Shown here: positions 34,844 to 42,734 of the stretch, one piece after another | Layout of the letters: each line of letters starts with the position of its first letter | Numbering within the stretch: position 1 is the stretch's first letter | The notes under the pieces: generated by a model | What the model was told of the DNA's origin: nothing | Databases searched by the model: none | The model's input: only the letters and a program-made list of their open reading frames with translations | Position numbers and translations under genes: made by a program | Assembly (NCBI GenBank): GCA_013388735.1 | Contig: JACAES010000008.1 | Span: 22,464-86,463 of the forward strand | Length of the DNA stretch: 64,000 bases | Direction: 5' to 3' | Source: Chloroflexota bacterium | GTDB taxonomy: Bacteria; Chloroflexota; Anaerolineae; Aggregatilineales; Phototrophicaceae

Positions 34844-36286
34844 ATGTTCGACTTTTTGTTAGGTAACGATCCCCTGTCCGGTATCATCGCCTTTTTTCTG
34901 GTTCTGATACCCCTGATCCTGATCCACGAGATCGGCCATTTCCTTGCGGCGAAGCTGGCCGGAATCACGGTGCTGGAATTTGGTATCGGCTTTCCGCCCC
35001 GCATCACCCGGTTGTTCACCTGGCGCGAAACCGAGTTCACCCTGAACTGGCTGCCGCTGGGTGGGTTCGTGCGCCCGCTCGGCGACGACATTGTGCGCCC
35101 GCTCGACGGTGAAGCGGTCGAACATGACCGGAACGAGGCGCTTTCTCGCAACATCCAGATGACCAAATCCGTCAGCGAAGCGACGCCGTTGCAGCGTATT
35201 GTTTTCCTTTCCGCCGGCGCGCTGGCGAATTTTCTGACGGCGATTGTGTTATTCACGATTGTCGCCCTGGGCGGCCTACCCGAACGCATCGGCGGAAGTG
35301 TGGAAGTGATTCATGTTGCCGCCGGTTCAATGCTGGCCGAGGCCGGTTTGCAGGATGGCGATATTATCCTGAACCTGAACGGCCAGACTTTCGAGGATGC
35401 AGCGCGTTTTATCGAACGTTTGCAGGAAATGGACGGCCAACCGGTCAGCCTCGCCATTCAGCGCGAAAATCGGGAAGAACCTGTCACATTGAATTTTACG
35501 CCCGCGTTTGCGGACACCCCGGCTGAAACAGGCGCGTATGCGCAGATCGCCGGTATCGTACCGGGCGCGCCCGCCGACCTTGCCGGCATACAGCCAGGCG
35601 ACATCGTGACAGCTTTCAACGGCGCGCCGATCAACAGCCTCGACCATTTTAAGGAACTAACTCAGCAGAATGCCGGCGATGAAATAACGCTCGCCTTGCG
35701 ACGTGGTGACGAGGCGTTTGACGTTTCACTAATCCCGCGTGAAAATCCACCGGAAGGGCAGGGCGCGATGGGAATCGTCATCTGGCCTGCGTTCGGGGTG
35801 TCGAATCTCAGCCTCATCTACCGGGATGGCTTCGCGCAGGAGACTTATGTCCCTCAACCGCTCGATAAGGCGCTGCAATACGGCTTTGATCGTGTGGGTT
35901 ATGTAGTAGCGACAACTGCCTCGATTCCCGCGCAGTTGGTCAGCGGAGCACTGACGGCAGACGAAGCGCGCCCGGTGAGCATCGTCGGCTTAAGCCAGAT
36001 CGGCGGCGTGGCTTTGCAGCAGAGCATCGAGGAAGGCCGACCGGGAGTTATCCTGAACTTCATCGGGGTTATCAGCGTGGCTTTAGGGTTCTTCAACCTG
36101 CTGCCACTGCCGGCGCTGGATGGCGGACGCATCCTGTTCGTGCTGATTGAAATTGTGCGTGGACGCCCCGTCGCCCCGGAGCGCGAAGGGCTGATTCATC
36201 TGGTCGGGCTGGTGCTGCTGCTGTCCCTGTCTGCGATTGTGATTTTGAATGACGTTTTGAACCCGATCACCAATCTTATCCGCTAG
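34844..36286 (+). CDS. rseP: RseP-like site-2 zinc metalloprotease (M50) with two PDZ domains
   Basis: A 480-residue intramembrane protease. The zinc motif HExxH is in LILIHEIGHFLAAKLAG near residue 27, and the third-ligand motif LDGGR is in LPALDGGRILFVL near residue 428. Two PDZ domains lie between (SMLAEAGLQDGDIILNLNGQ and ADLAGIQPGDIVTAFNGAPI). Membrane helices flank both motifs. Such enzymes cleave membrane-bound anti-sigma factors or leftover signal peptides. The ATG at 34844 is preceded by AGGA and by a promoter at 34764-34793. The HEAT-repeat gene follows after 14 bases in the same operon. Confidence 0.95.
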   Translation: MFDFLLGNDPLSGIIAFFLVLIPLILIHEIGHFLAAKLAGITVLEFGIGFPPRITRLFTWRETEFTLNWLPLGGFVRPLGDDIVRPLDGEAVEHDRNEALSRNIQMTKSVSEATPLQRIVFLSAGALANFLTAIVLFTIVALGGLPERIGGSVEVIHVAAGSMLAEAGLQDGDIILNLNGQTFEDAARFIERLQEMDGQPVSLAIQRENREEPVTLNFTPAFADTPAETGAYAQIAGIVPGAPADLAGIQPGDIVTAFNGAPINSLDHFKELTQQNAGDEITLALRRGDEAFDVSLIPRENPPEGQGAMGIVIWPAFGVSNLSLIYRDGFAQETYVPQPLDKALQYGFDRVGYVVATTASIPAQLVSGALTADEARPVSIVGLSQIGGVALQQSIEEGRPGVILNFIGVISVALGFFNLLPLPALDGGRILFVLIEIVRGRPVAPEREGLIHLVGLVLLLSLSAIVILNDVLNPITNLIR

Positions 36287-36300
36287 GGAAGGGGTGGAAA

Positions 36301-37278
36301 ATGGATTTCGACGGTGACATCACCCCCCCCACGAAACCGAGTCTCGATATAACCCTGGCTGCCCTCAAGGCCGAAGAACCCGGCGCAGTATCGGCGGCCA
36401 TCTACTACGGTCTTTCCGGCCTGACGGAGGCCGAGCTTGAAAAGCTGCGCGCGGTCTGGCCGGCCTTATCTGCCGATTACAGACGCAAGGTGATGCAGGA
36501 ACTGGCCGAAACCAGTGAGTCAAACTTCGATCTGGACTATCGCGCTATCGGGCTGCTGGGGCTGAAGGACGAAGACGCTGCCGTGCGCGAAGCGGCCATC
36601 GAAACACTCTGGATAGACGAATCACCCGAACTGATGAATCGGCTGCTGGAAATGGCGCAGTGGGATGAAGCGAATGAGGTACGCGCGGCGGCGCTGACCG
36701 CGCTTGGGCGTTTCGTCCTTCTGGGGGAATACGAAGAACTGCCCGAAAGCCAGGTCACGAAGCTGCAAGATGTCATCGTGGGTTTGTGGGCGGACGAGCA
36801 GGAAGACCTGAACGTGCGGCGGCGCGCACTGGAAGCGATTGCCAACAGCAGCCACGAAATCGTCCCTGATGCCATCGAGGAAGCCTACGAAAGCCGCGAG
36901 CCTTTGCTGAAAATCAGCGCGGTTTTTGCGATGGGTCGAAGCTGCGACGAACGCTGGAAAGACTGGGTTCTGCGCGAAATGAACAGCCCGGATGCCGAAC
37001 TGCGTTACGAGGCGGCCAGGGCAGCGGGCGAAATCGGTATCACCGAGGCTATACCACTGCTAGGGCGGCTTGCGATGGGCAACGACCGGGAGACTCAGGA
37101 AGTTGCGATCTGGTCGTTGGGCGAAATTGGCGGCAGAGAGGCGCTGCGTATTTTAAGCGCGCTGGCCGAGGACGCTGCAAAGCTGGATGACGACGATCTG
37201 ATCGAAGCGGTGGATGAAGCCCTCAGCAATGCCAGCCTGGTCGGCGGGGACATAGATTTTGACACTGACGATGATTAA
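36301..37278 (+). CDS. HEAT-repeat protein
   Basis: A 325-residue acidic protein made of about seven HEAT/PBS-lyase-like repeats from residue 60 on (for example EDAAVREAAIETLWIDESPE, SPDAELRYEAARAAGEIGIT and DRETQEVAIWSLGEIGGREA). It has no signal peptide or membrane helix. It probably acts as a protein-binding scaffold in the cytoplasm. It lies 14 bases after the site-2 protease with a GGGG-rich ribosome site (AAGGGGTGG) and is likely co-transcribed with it. The partner is unknown. Confidence 0.85.
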   Translation: MDFDGDITPPTKPSLDITLAALKAEEPGAVSAAIYYGLSGLTEAELEKLRAVWPALSADYRRKVMQELAETSESNFDLDYRAIGLLGLKDEDAAVREAAIETLWIDESPELMNRLLEMAQWDEANEVRAAALTALGRFVLLGEYEELPESQVTKLQDVIVGLWADEQEDLNVRRRALEAIANSSHEIVPDAIEEAYESREPLLKISAVFAMGRSCDERWKDWVLREMNSPDAELRYEAARAAGEIGITEAIPLLGRLAMGNDRETQEVAIWSLGEIGGREALRILSALAEDAAKLDDDDLIEAVDEALSNASLVGGDIDFDTDDD

Positions 37279-37361
37279 CCGGCTTGACCGGTTATCGAGA
37301 AACGCCGTAAAACCCCAACCTTCACACTTTGGGGATGGGAGTTACGTCACAGATGCTGGAA

Positions 37362-37388
37362 GCGCCGTTCTGTACTGAGCGGCGTTTT
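37362..37388 (+). terminator. Possible terminator between the HEAT-repeat gene and the liv operon
   Basis: CGCCG (37363-37367) can pair with CGGCG (37380-37384), followed by TTTT. An alternative upstream AACGCCG (37301-37307) could also pair with CGGCGTT. The stem is short, so this is tentative. Confidence 0.35.
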
Positions 37389-37393
37389 AGTCT

Positions 37394-37422
37394 TTGCAAG
37401 TGCCGTTATTTCACGTTAAAAT
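37394..37422 (+). promoter_or_regulatory. Promoter of the liv operon
   Basis: -35 TTGCAA (37394-37399), a 17-base spacer and -10 TAAAAT (37417-37422), about 50 bases upstream of the binding-protein ATG at 37473. Confidence 0.6.
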
Positions 37423-37472
37423 CTGCTGGCGAAATTCCACTACGGTGTGCTTTAAGGAAAAGAGAAGTTAAG

Positions 37473-38702
37473 ATGAACCGAAAACTCGTTTCGCTCCTAT
37501 TGGTGTTCTCAATGCTGCTTCTGGGCTTTAGTGTAGTAAATGCCCAGGATGAGATGGAAGCGCCGCTGATCGGCCTCTGGGAAGCCTGCCCTACGCCTGC
37601 AAATCTGCCCGCAACCGTCAGCGTCGGCGCGATTTTTGGGTTGAGCGATGCCGTCGCGGTTTATGGCGTTCCACAGCGCCAAGCTGTAGAGCTGGCTGTT
37701 GAGGAAATTAACGGCTCTGGTTATCTGGGCGAGTCTGTGTTTGAGGTTAAATTTGAAGACTCGGCCGGCAATCGCGACCAGGCTATCTTCGCCATGACGA
37801 AACTGGTCGAGGAAGAAAATGTGCTGGCCGTCATCGGACCAACACTCTCTTCCGAGGCTTTTGCCGCCGACCCGATTGCGCAGGAAAATGGCACGGTGGT
37901 GATGGGAGTGAGCAATACCGCCCTCGGCCTCACCGGCATGGGGGATTTTGTGTTCCGCAACAGCCTGCCAGAAGCCGCCGTCATCCCCGGCACGATTGCC
38001 CAGGCGAAGGAAGCCCTGGGGCTGGCAAAAGTCGGCCTGTTGTATGGCAACGATGACGATTTCACCGTCAGCGGTTATCAGGTGTTCCGGCAGGCGCTGC
38101 TGGATAACGAGATCGAAATTCTGGGCGAAGAAACTTTCGCTAAAGGCGACCTGGACTTTAACGCGCAGTTGACGAATCTCATCGGCCAGGAACCGGACGC
38201 GCTGGTCGTTTCGGCGCTGGCCGCCGAAGCAACACAGATCATTCTCCAGGCGCGGGCGCTCGATTATGACGGCCCGATTATCGGGGGTAACGGTTTTAAC
38301 TCCCCGGCGGTGCTGCGCGATACCGGCGAAGCGTCGGAAGGTCTGATCGTCGGCGGCGCATGGAATTATGGCAACCCGAACCCGACCGAGAGCAGCGTGC
38401 GTTTTGTGGAGATGTATGAAGCCAAATATGAGCAGTCGCCCGATCAATTTGCGGCGCAGGCGTATACCGGCGCGTGGCTGATGGCAACGGCAATTCGCTG
38501 TGCGGACTTTGGCGCAGATGCCGACCTGGCGACCCAACGTCTGGCGCTGCGCGACGCGCTGCTCCAGATCAAGGATTTCGACAGCCCGCTGGGCGTGTTC
38601 AGCTTCACGGAAGAGCGCGAACCGCTTCATGACCCGATCGCGCAGATCGTCAGCGGCGGCAAGTTCGAGCCGCTGGCCGTCGTGATGGGCGAAGGCGGCT
38701 AA
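37473..38702 (+). CDS. livJ: Branched-chain amino acid type ABC transporter substrate-binding protein
   Basis: A 409-residue exported binding protein of the Leu/Ile/Val (type I periplasmic) family. The ATG at 37473 is chosen because it yields a clean signal peptide (MNRKLVSLLLVFSMLLLGFS, cut near VNAQ); an upstream in-frame ATG would place 48 unrelated residues in front. Family features are VGAIFGLSDAVAVYGVPQRQ, VLAVIGPTLSSEAFAADPIA and VSALAAEATQIILQARALDY. It precedes two permeases and two ATPases and supplies substrate to them. A strong hairpin at 38740-38767 separates it from livH and may set its higher expression. Ligand identity within the family is uncertain. Confidence 0.92.
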   Translation: MNRKLVSLLLVFSMLLLGFSVVNAQDEMEAPLIGLWEACPTPANLPATVSVGAIFGLSDAVAVYGVPQRQAVELAVEEINGSGYLGESVFEVKFEDSAGNRDQAIFAMTKLVEEENVLAVIGPTLSSEAFAADPIAQENGTVVMGVSNTALGLTGMGDFVFRNSLPEAAVIPGTIAQAKEALGLAKVGLLYGNDDDFTVSGYQVFRQALLDNEIEILGEETFAKGDLDFNAQLTNLIGQEPDALVVSALAAEATQIILQARALDYDGPIIGGNGFNSPAVLRDTGEASEGLIVGGAWNYGNPNPTESSVRFVEMYEAKYEQSPDQFAAQAYTGAWLMATAIRCADFGADADLATQRLALRDALLQIKDFDSPLGVFSFTEEREPLHDPIAQIVSGGKFEPLAVVMGEGG

Positions 38703-38739
38703 AAGAGAAGCCTTCTCTATCAGAGCCGGTAATGACTGT

Positions 38740-38767
38740 CCGGGGATGGTTTTTGCCATCCCCGGAT
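38740..38767 (+). promoter_or_regulatory. Stable intercistronic hairpin between livJ-like and livH-like genes
   Basis: TCCGGGGATGG (38740-38750) and CCATCCCCGGA (38757-38767) form a perfect 11-base-pair stem with loop TTTTTG and no following T tract. Its position suggests mRNA 3'-end protection or partial attenuation, making more binding protein than permease. Confidence 0.6.
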
Positions 38768-38804
38768 TATAATTATAAATCAACAGCCGGCAGACAGATT
38801 TTTC

Positions 38805-39689
38805 ATGAATATCACACAGCAAATTGTTAATGCTATCTGGTTAGGCGGGGTGTACAGCCTGTTCGCCCTGGGTTATGCGCTGGTCTTTAGCGTACTGGGC
38901 GTGCTGAACCTTGCCCACAGCGCGGTTTTTATGTGGGGCGCTTTCATCGGGCTGGTGGCCGTTACGCAGCTTAACATTTCGGTCTGGGCAGCCATACCGG
39001 TGGCGATGCTGGTCGCGGGGGGAATCGGCATTGTTCTGGATGTGGTAGCCTTTGCGCCGCTGCGCCGCCGCAATGCGCCACGAATTTCACAGCTTATCAG
39101 CAGTATTGGCGCGGCTATTCTGCTGGTCAATATCGCGCAGCTTATCTTCGGCACGCAGCCGCAGCGTTTCCCGCTGGGCAGCATTCCCAGCGACCCACTG
39201 GAAGGGCTGCCGATTCGTATCACCCCCATTCAAATCGTCATCCTGGTGGTAGCCGTCGTCCTGATGGCAATGCTGCAATATCTGGTCGTCCGCACGCGAG
39301 CTGGACAGGCCATGCGGGCAGTCGCCTTCAACCAACGGGTCGCCAGCCTGCTCGGAATCAATTCTGGAAATGTGTTCAGGATCACCTTTTTCCTGGCAGG
39401 CGCTCTGGCAGGCGCTGCCGGTGTGCTGTTCGGACTAGCCTATAATACGATCACGCCGTTTATGGGCGACTCGGTCGCACTCAAAGGATTAACGGTTATC
39501 GTCCTCGGCGGTCTGGGGAATATTCAGGGGGCAGTGGTTGGCGGGTTCGTGGTGGCCGCGCTGGAAGTCTTTAGCATAGCGATTGGCGGCAGCAACTACC
39601 GGGAAGCCTTTGTTTTTACGCTGCTGTTTCTGATTTTGTTGTTCCGCCCGCAGGGCTTGGTAGGACAGGCGGCAGAAACACGCGCCTGA
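38805..39689 (+). CDS. livH: Branched-chain amino acid type ABC permease, LivH-like
   Basis: A 294-residue inner-membrane permease with about eight helices. The N-terminal GGVYSLFALGYALVFSVLGV and LNLAHSAVFMWGAF blocks are LivH signatures, and AFNQRVASLLGINSGNVFRI is the ATPase-contact loop. It lies second in the liv operon, 102 bases after the binding protein. It pairs with the LivM-like permease encoded 60 bases downstream. Confidence 0.95.
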   Translation: MNITQQIVNAIWLGGVYSLFALGYALVFSVLGVLNLAHSAVFMWGAFIGLVAVTQLNISVWAAIPVAMLVAGGIGIVLDVVAFAPLRRRNAPRISQLISSIGAAILLVNIAQLIFGTQPQRFPLGSIPSDPLEGLPIRITPIQIVILVVAVVLMAMLQYLVVRTRAGQAMRAVAFNQRVASLLGINSGNVFRITFFLAGALAGAAGVLFGLAYNTITPFMGDSVALKGLTVIVLGGLGNIQGAVVGGFVVAALEVFSIAIGGSNYREAFVFTLLFLILLFRPQGLVGQAAETRA

Positions 39690-39749
39690 TACATGTGTAT
39701 GCTGTGCTTCCCGCGCTGTAAGTAAGATAGGGAAGCTGAGAGATAAATT

Positions 39750-40658
39750 ATGGATTTGCTCCGTAGTATTGGCATTACCGAGATTGTATTCCAGCTTATG
39801 CTGGTGAACGCAATCCTCGGTCTGAGCATTTACCTCACGCTTTATACCGGCATGTTCTCACTGGCAAATGCCGGCTTTATGGCAATCGGGGCTTATGTCG
39901 GCGTCGTCCTTACGCAAAACTACGATCTGCCGTTGTGGGCGGCACTCATCGGTGGGATGGCCGCTGCCGGGATCGTGGCTGTTCCGATTGGCCTGCCGGT
40001 TCTGCGGCTGCGCGATATTTATCTGGCGATTGCCACGATTGGCTTTGGCGAGGTGGTGCGGATTCTGATCTTAAACTTTGATGCGCTGGCAAGTTCGATC
40101 TCCGGTGAAAACGTGCAGCTTACACGTGGGGCGCTGGGCATCACCGGCATTCCTAAAATCACCGAAACGTGGCAGCTTTTATTATTTCTGGTTGTCACGG
40201 TTTATATTTTGGTGCGGCTGCACCACTCGCGGTTTGGCCGGGCAATGGCCGCCGTCCGACAGGATGAGCAGGTGGCGGCGACGATGGGGATTAATGTGGT
40301 TTATGTAAAAAATGCCATATTCATCCTCAGCGCCGTCCTGGCGGCTTCAGCAGGCGTCCTCAAGGCACATCTGACGCGAACGATCAGCCCCGGTGATTAT
40401 GGCTTCGATCAGGTTGTGAACATCCTGGCGTTTGCGGTGCTGGGCGGGACTTCAACCTGGCTGGGGCCGATTATCGGCGGTTTTATGCTTACGGCCATGC
40501 CGGAAATCCTGCGTGAGTTTAAGCAATACCGGGGCATTGTCAATGGTGTGATCCTGCTGCTGGTGATTGTTTACCTTCCCGGTGGAATCGTTAATGTTAA
40601 CGCCTGGAAACGTTTGTGGCGACGAGTGCGCCGCCAGCCGAGCATAGAAACCTCATAA
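39750..40658 (+). CDS. livM: Branched-chain amino acid type ABC permease, LivM-like
   Basis: A 302-residue permease with about nine helices. Typical LivM blocks are LTLYTGMFSLANAGFMAIGA, LPVLRLRDIYLAIATIGFGE and VRQDEQVAATMGINVVYVKN, the last being the coupling loop to the ATPase. GGTSTWLGPIIGGFML near the C-terminus is also typical. It is shorter than the E. coli protein (425), as many family members are. It overlaps or abuts the LivG-like gene, depending on that gene's start. Confidence 0.95.
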   Translation: MDLLRSIGITEIVFQLMLVNAILGLSIYLTLYTGMFSLANAGFMAIGAYVGVVLTQNYDLPLWAALIGGMAAAGIVAVPIGLPVLRLRDIYLAIATIGFGEVVRILILNFDALASSISGENVQLTRGALGITGIPKITETWQLLLFLVVTVYILVRLHHSRFGRAMAAVRQDEQVAATMGINVVYVKNAIFILSAVLAASAGVLKAHLTRTISPGDYGFDQVVNILAFAVLGGTSTWLGPIIGGFMLTAMPEILREFKQYRGIVNGVILLLVIVYLPGGIVNVNAWKRLWRRVRRQPSIETS

Positions 40659-40696
40659 AACAGGTCGGGCATTTTAATTTAAGGGGATGGCTTGCG

Positions 40697-41485
40697 TTGC
40701 TTGAACTACATAAAGTCTCGCGTTTGTTTGGTGGTTTGCAGGCTCTCGATCAGGTGGATATGCGCATTTCCGAGCGGCGTATTGTCGGCCTGATCGGCCC
40801 AAACGGCGCGGGAAAAACAACCCTGATTAACAATATCAGCGGGCTTGACCACCCCACCAGCGGGACGATTCGTTTAGAGGGAAACGAAATTCACAACCTG
40901 CCGCCCCATCGGATTAGCGGCCTGGGGATCGCGCGGACGTACCAGAACATTCGATTATTTGGAGAAATGACCGTTCTTGAAAATCTGCTCATCAGCCAGC
41001 ACGGTCGCGGGCGAGCATCGGTGTTGGATTCGCTGGTTTTCACACCACATTTTCGCGCCGAGGAACGCCGCCTGAGAGACACTGCCATGCAGCTTCTTGA
41101 ACGATTCCACTTGGCCGGCATGGCGCACCAGCTGGCCGGAAATCTGCCTTATGGCGACCAGCGCCGGCTGGAGATGGCGCGCGCGCTGGCAACCGGCCCC
41201 AAACTCCTGCTGCTTGACGAACCCACTGCCGGGATGAACCCGATTGAAACCGAGCAGTTGGGTCAGCAAATCCTTCGGTTGCGCGATGAGCAGCTAACCG
41301 TACTGGTCATTGAACACGATATGTCGTTGATTCATCAGGTTTGCGACGAAGTATACGTGCTAAATTTCGGCCAGATCATCGCGCATGGTACGCCGGAAGC
41401 CATCAAACATAACCCTTTGGTGATCGAAGCCTACCTGGGGCGGGAAGAAGAAAACGAATTAGCAGTCGGAGAGCGAAAAGGGTAG
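40697..41485 (+). CDS. livG: Branched-chain amino acid type ABC ATPase, LivG-like
   Basis: A roughly 262-residue ATPase. Walker A is GPNGAGKTT, the Q-loop region is ARTYQNIRLFGEMTVLENLL, the signature is degenerate (LPYGDQRRLEMARAL, as is normal for LivG), and Walker B is LLLLDEPTAGMNP with the H loop VIEHDMSLI. I chose TTG at 40697 (MLELHKVSRLFGG) because AAGGGG lies about ten bases upstream and it removes an unrelated 27-residue extension. GTG at 40616, inside livM, is the longer option. It forms a heterodimer with the LivF-like protein. Confidence 0.92.
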   Translation: MLELHKVSRLFGGLQALDQVDMRISERRIVGLIGPNGAGKTTLINNISGLDHPTSGTIRLEGNEIHNLPPHRISGLGIARTYQNIRLFGEMTVLENLLISQHGRGRASVLDSLVFTPHFRAEERRLRDTAMQLLERFHLAGMAHQLAGNLPYGDQRRLEMARALATGPKLLLLDEPTAGMNPIETEQLGQQILRLRDEQLTVLVIEHDMSLIHQVCDEVYVLNFGQIIAHGTPEAIKHNPLVIEAYLGREEENELAVGERKG

Positions 41486-41489
41486 GGGC

Positions 41490-42197
41490 ATGGCTTTACT
41501 GGAGGTGCGCGATTTACACGTCAGCTATGGCGCAATTAAAGCCCTGCGCGGCGTATCGTTCAAGGTCGAGCCGGGCCAGGTCGTCAGCTTAATCGGCGCA
41601 AACGGTGCCGGCAAAAGCACCACGCTGAATGCAATCAGCGGTCTGCTGCATGTGACGCGCGGGCAAATTACCTTTAACGGCCAGGATATTACGGGATGGC
41701 GCGCCGACCGGGTGACGGCTTCCGGTCTGGTGCAGGTACCTGAAGGCCGGCAGATCATCGCCCCCATGACGGTGCTGGAAAACCTGATGCTCGGCGCCTA
41801 CCCACGATCTGATCGGGATGGTGTGGAAACCGACCTTAAGGACGCTTTCGACCGCTTCCCGCGCCTTTACGAACGCCGCCAGCAGAAGGCGGGGTCATTG
41901 AGCGGCGGTGAACAGCAGATGCTGGCCGTTGGGCGGGCATTGATGGCGAGGCCGCGTTTATTGATGTTGGATGAACCCAGTATGGGGCTGGCACCACTGC
42001 TGGTGAGTGAAGTGTTCCGGCTGATCGCCAGCATCAAAGCGCAGGGTATTGCTATCCTCCTGGTCGAGCAAAACGCGCGGAAGGCGCTGCAACTGGCAGA
42101 TTATGCCTACGTCCTCGAACGCGGCCAGATTGTGCAGGAAGGCGCGGCAGCCAGCCTGTGGGCAGATGCCCGTATCGTTTCGGCCTATCTGGGATGA
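41490..42197 (+). CDS. livF: Branched-chain amino acid type ABC ATPase, LivF-like
   Basis: A 235-residue ATPase, the standard LivF length. Walker A is GANGAGKST, the LivF-typical LVQVPEGRQIIAPMTVLENL follows, the signature is LSGGEQQMLAVGRAL, Walker B is LLMLDEPSMGLAP and the H-loop segment is ILLVEQNARKAL. It begins four bases after the livG stop with a GGGTAGGGG ribosome site and is the last gene of the operon. An eight-base-pair hairpin (42217-42240) follows but has no T tract. Confidence 0.95.
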   Translation: MALLEVRDLHVSYGAIKALRGVSFKVEPGQVVSLIGANGAGKSTTLNAISGLLHVTRGQITFNGQDITGWRADRVTASGLVQVPEGRQIIAPMTVLENLMLGAYPRSDRDGVETDLKDAFDRFPRLYERRQQKAGSLSGGEQQMLAVGRALMARPRLLMLDEPSMGLAPLLVSEVFRLIASIKAQGIAILLVEQNARKALQLADYAYVLERGQIVQEGAAASLWADARIVSAYLG

Positions 42198-42272
42198 AGC
42201 GCGCCGGATAATATAAGCGCGTCCTGTTTAACGGACGCGCCTGTGATTCGCATGGGAATTGCGCAGTACAGA

Positions 42273-42605
42273 TTACTGGTTGAACATCGTCTGCATTTTC
42301 ATTGCCAGGCCCATGTCCCCTTCGATCTTGAGCTTACCGCTCATGAAAGCCTGCATAGCGTTAATCTTCCCGGTTGATACCGCGTGCCAATCATCGGCGG
42401 CAGCCTTCAAGGTCATTTTAGGGTTTTCGGCCTGCCCCTCGCCGGCGACGCAGACACCCTCAGCGATTTTCAGCCAGAAGAGGCCGCCGTTGTCACCGCT
42501 GAGGTTAAACTGGATTATGGCGTTAACGCCTTCAGCTTTAGCGGGGAGGAAACGTTCATTCGCCATAGTGGGAAAAATCTGCGCGATTTCTTCGCGTGTT
42601 GCCAT
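42273..42605 (-). CDS. SCP2 sterol-carrier domain protein
   Basis: A 110-residue stand-alone SCP2 domain, a small lipid-binding fold. Visible features are IIQFNLSGDNGGLFWLKIAE, the central PKMTLKAAADDWHAVSTGKI and the closing helix AFMSGKLKIEGDMGLAMKMQ, all typical. In bacteria such proteins bind fatty acyl or hydrophobic ligands. It is cytoplasmic, with no signal. The ATG at 42605 has AGGAG ten bases upstream. It is divergent from the beta-propeller gene; the intergenic region holds two perfect inverted repeats. No partner enzyme is adjacent. Confidence 0.9.
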   Translation of the reverse strand: MATREEIAQIFPTMANERFLPAKAEGVNAIIQFNLSGDNGGLFWLKIAEGVCVAGEGQAENPKMTLKAAADDWHAVSTGKINAMQAFMSGKLKIEGDMGLAMKMQTMFNQ

Positions 42606-42651
42606 TTTTGCTCTGCTCCTACTTTTAAGATCAGTCGGTTAAACGAAGCTT

Positions 42652-42671
42652 GATGATACACCAGTATCATC
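42652..42671. promoter_or_regulatory. Perfect inverted repeat in a divergent promoter region
   Basis: GATGATAC (42652-42659) and GTATCATC (42664-42671) separated by ACCA. The geometry fits a dimeric regulator operator between the SCP2 and beta-propeller genes; a short hairpin in the SCP2 leader is the alternative. Confidence 0.4.
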
Positions 42672-42707
42672 GTTCTGCCGAATAGTATACAATTAATCAC
42701 ATTAATA

Positions 42708-42721
42708 CCCAAAATTTTGGG
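42708..42721. promoter_or_regulatory. 14-base perfect palindrome just upstream of the beta-propeller gene
   Basis: CCCAAAATTTTGGG is a perfect palindrome ending 13 bases before the ATG at 42735, close to the G-rich ribosome site. It may be an operator. Confidence 0.35.
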
Positions 42722-42734
42722 GCGGGGTATCGCT

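Noticed and set aside
37509..38822. Long open frame (437 residues) on the minus strand opposite the liv binding protein
   Set aside because: It mirrors a clear binding-protein gene, has no ribosome site or known motif, and long antisense frames are common opposite GC-rich genes.
42217..42240. Hairpin GCGCGTCC/GGACGCGC after livF as a terminator
   Set aside because: The stem is good but no T tract follows, so I left it as a note on the livF-like gene.
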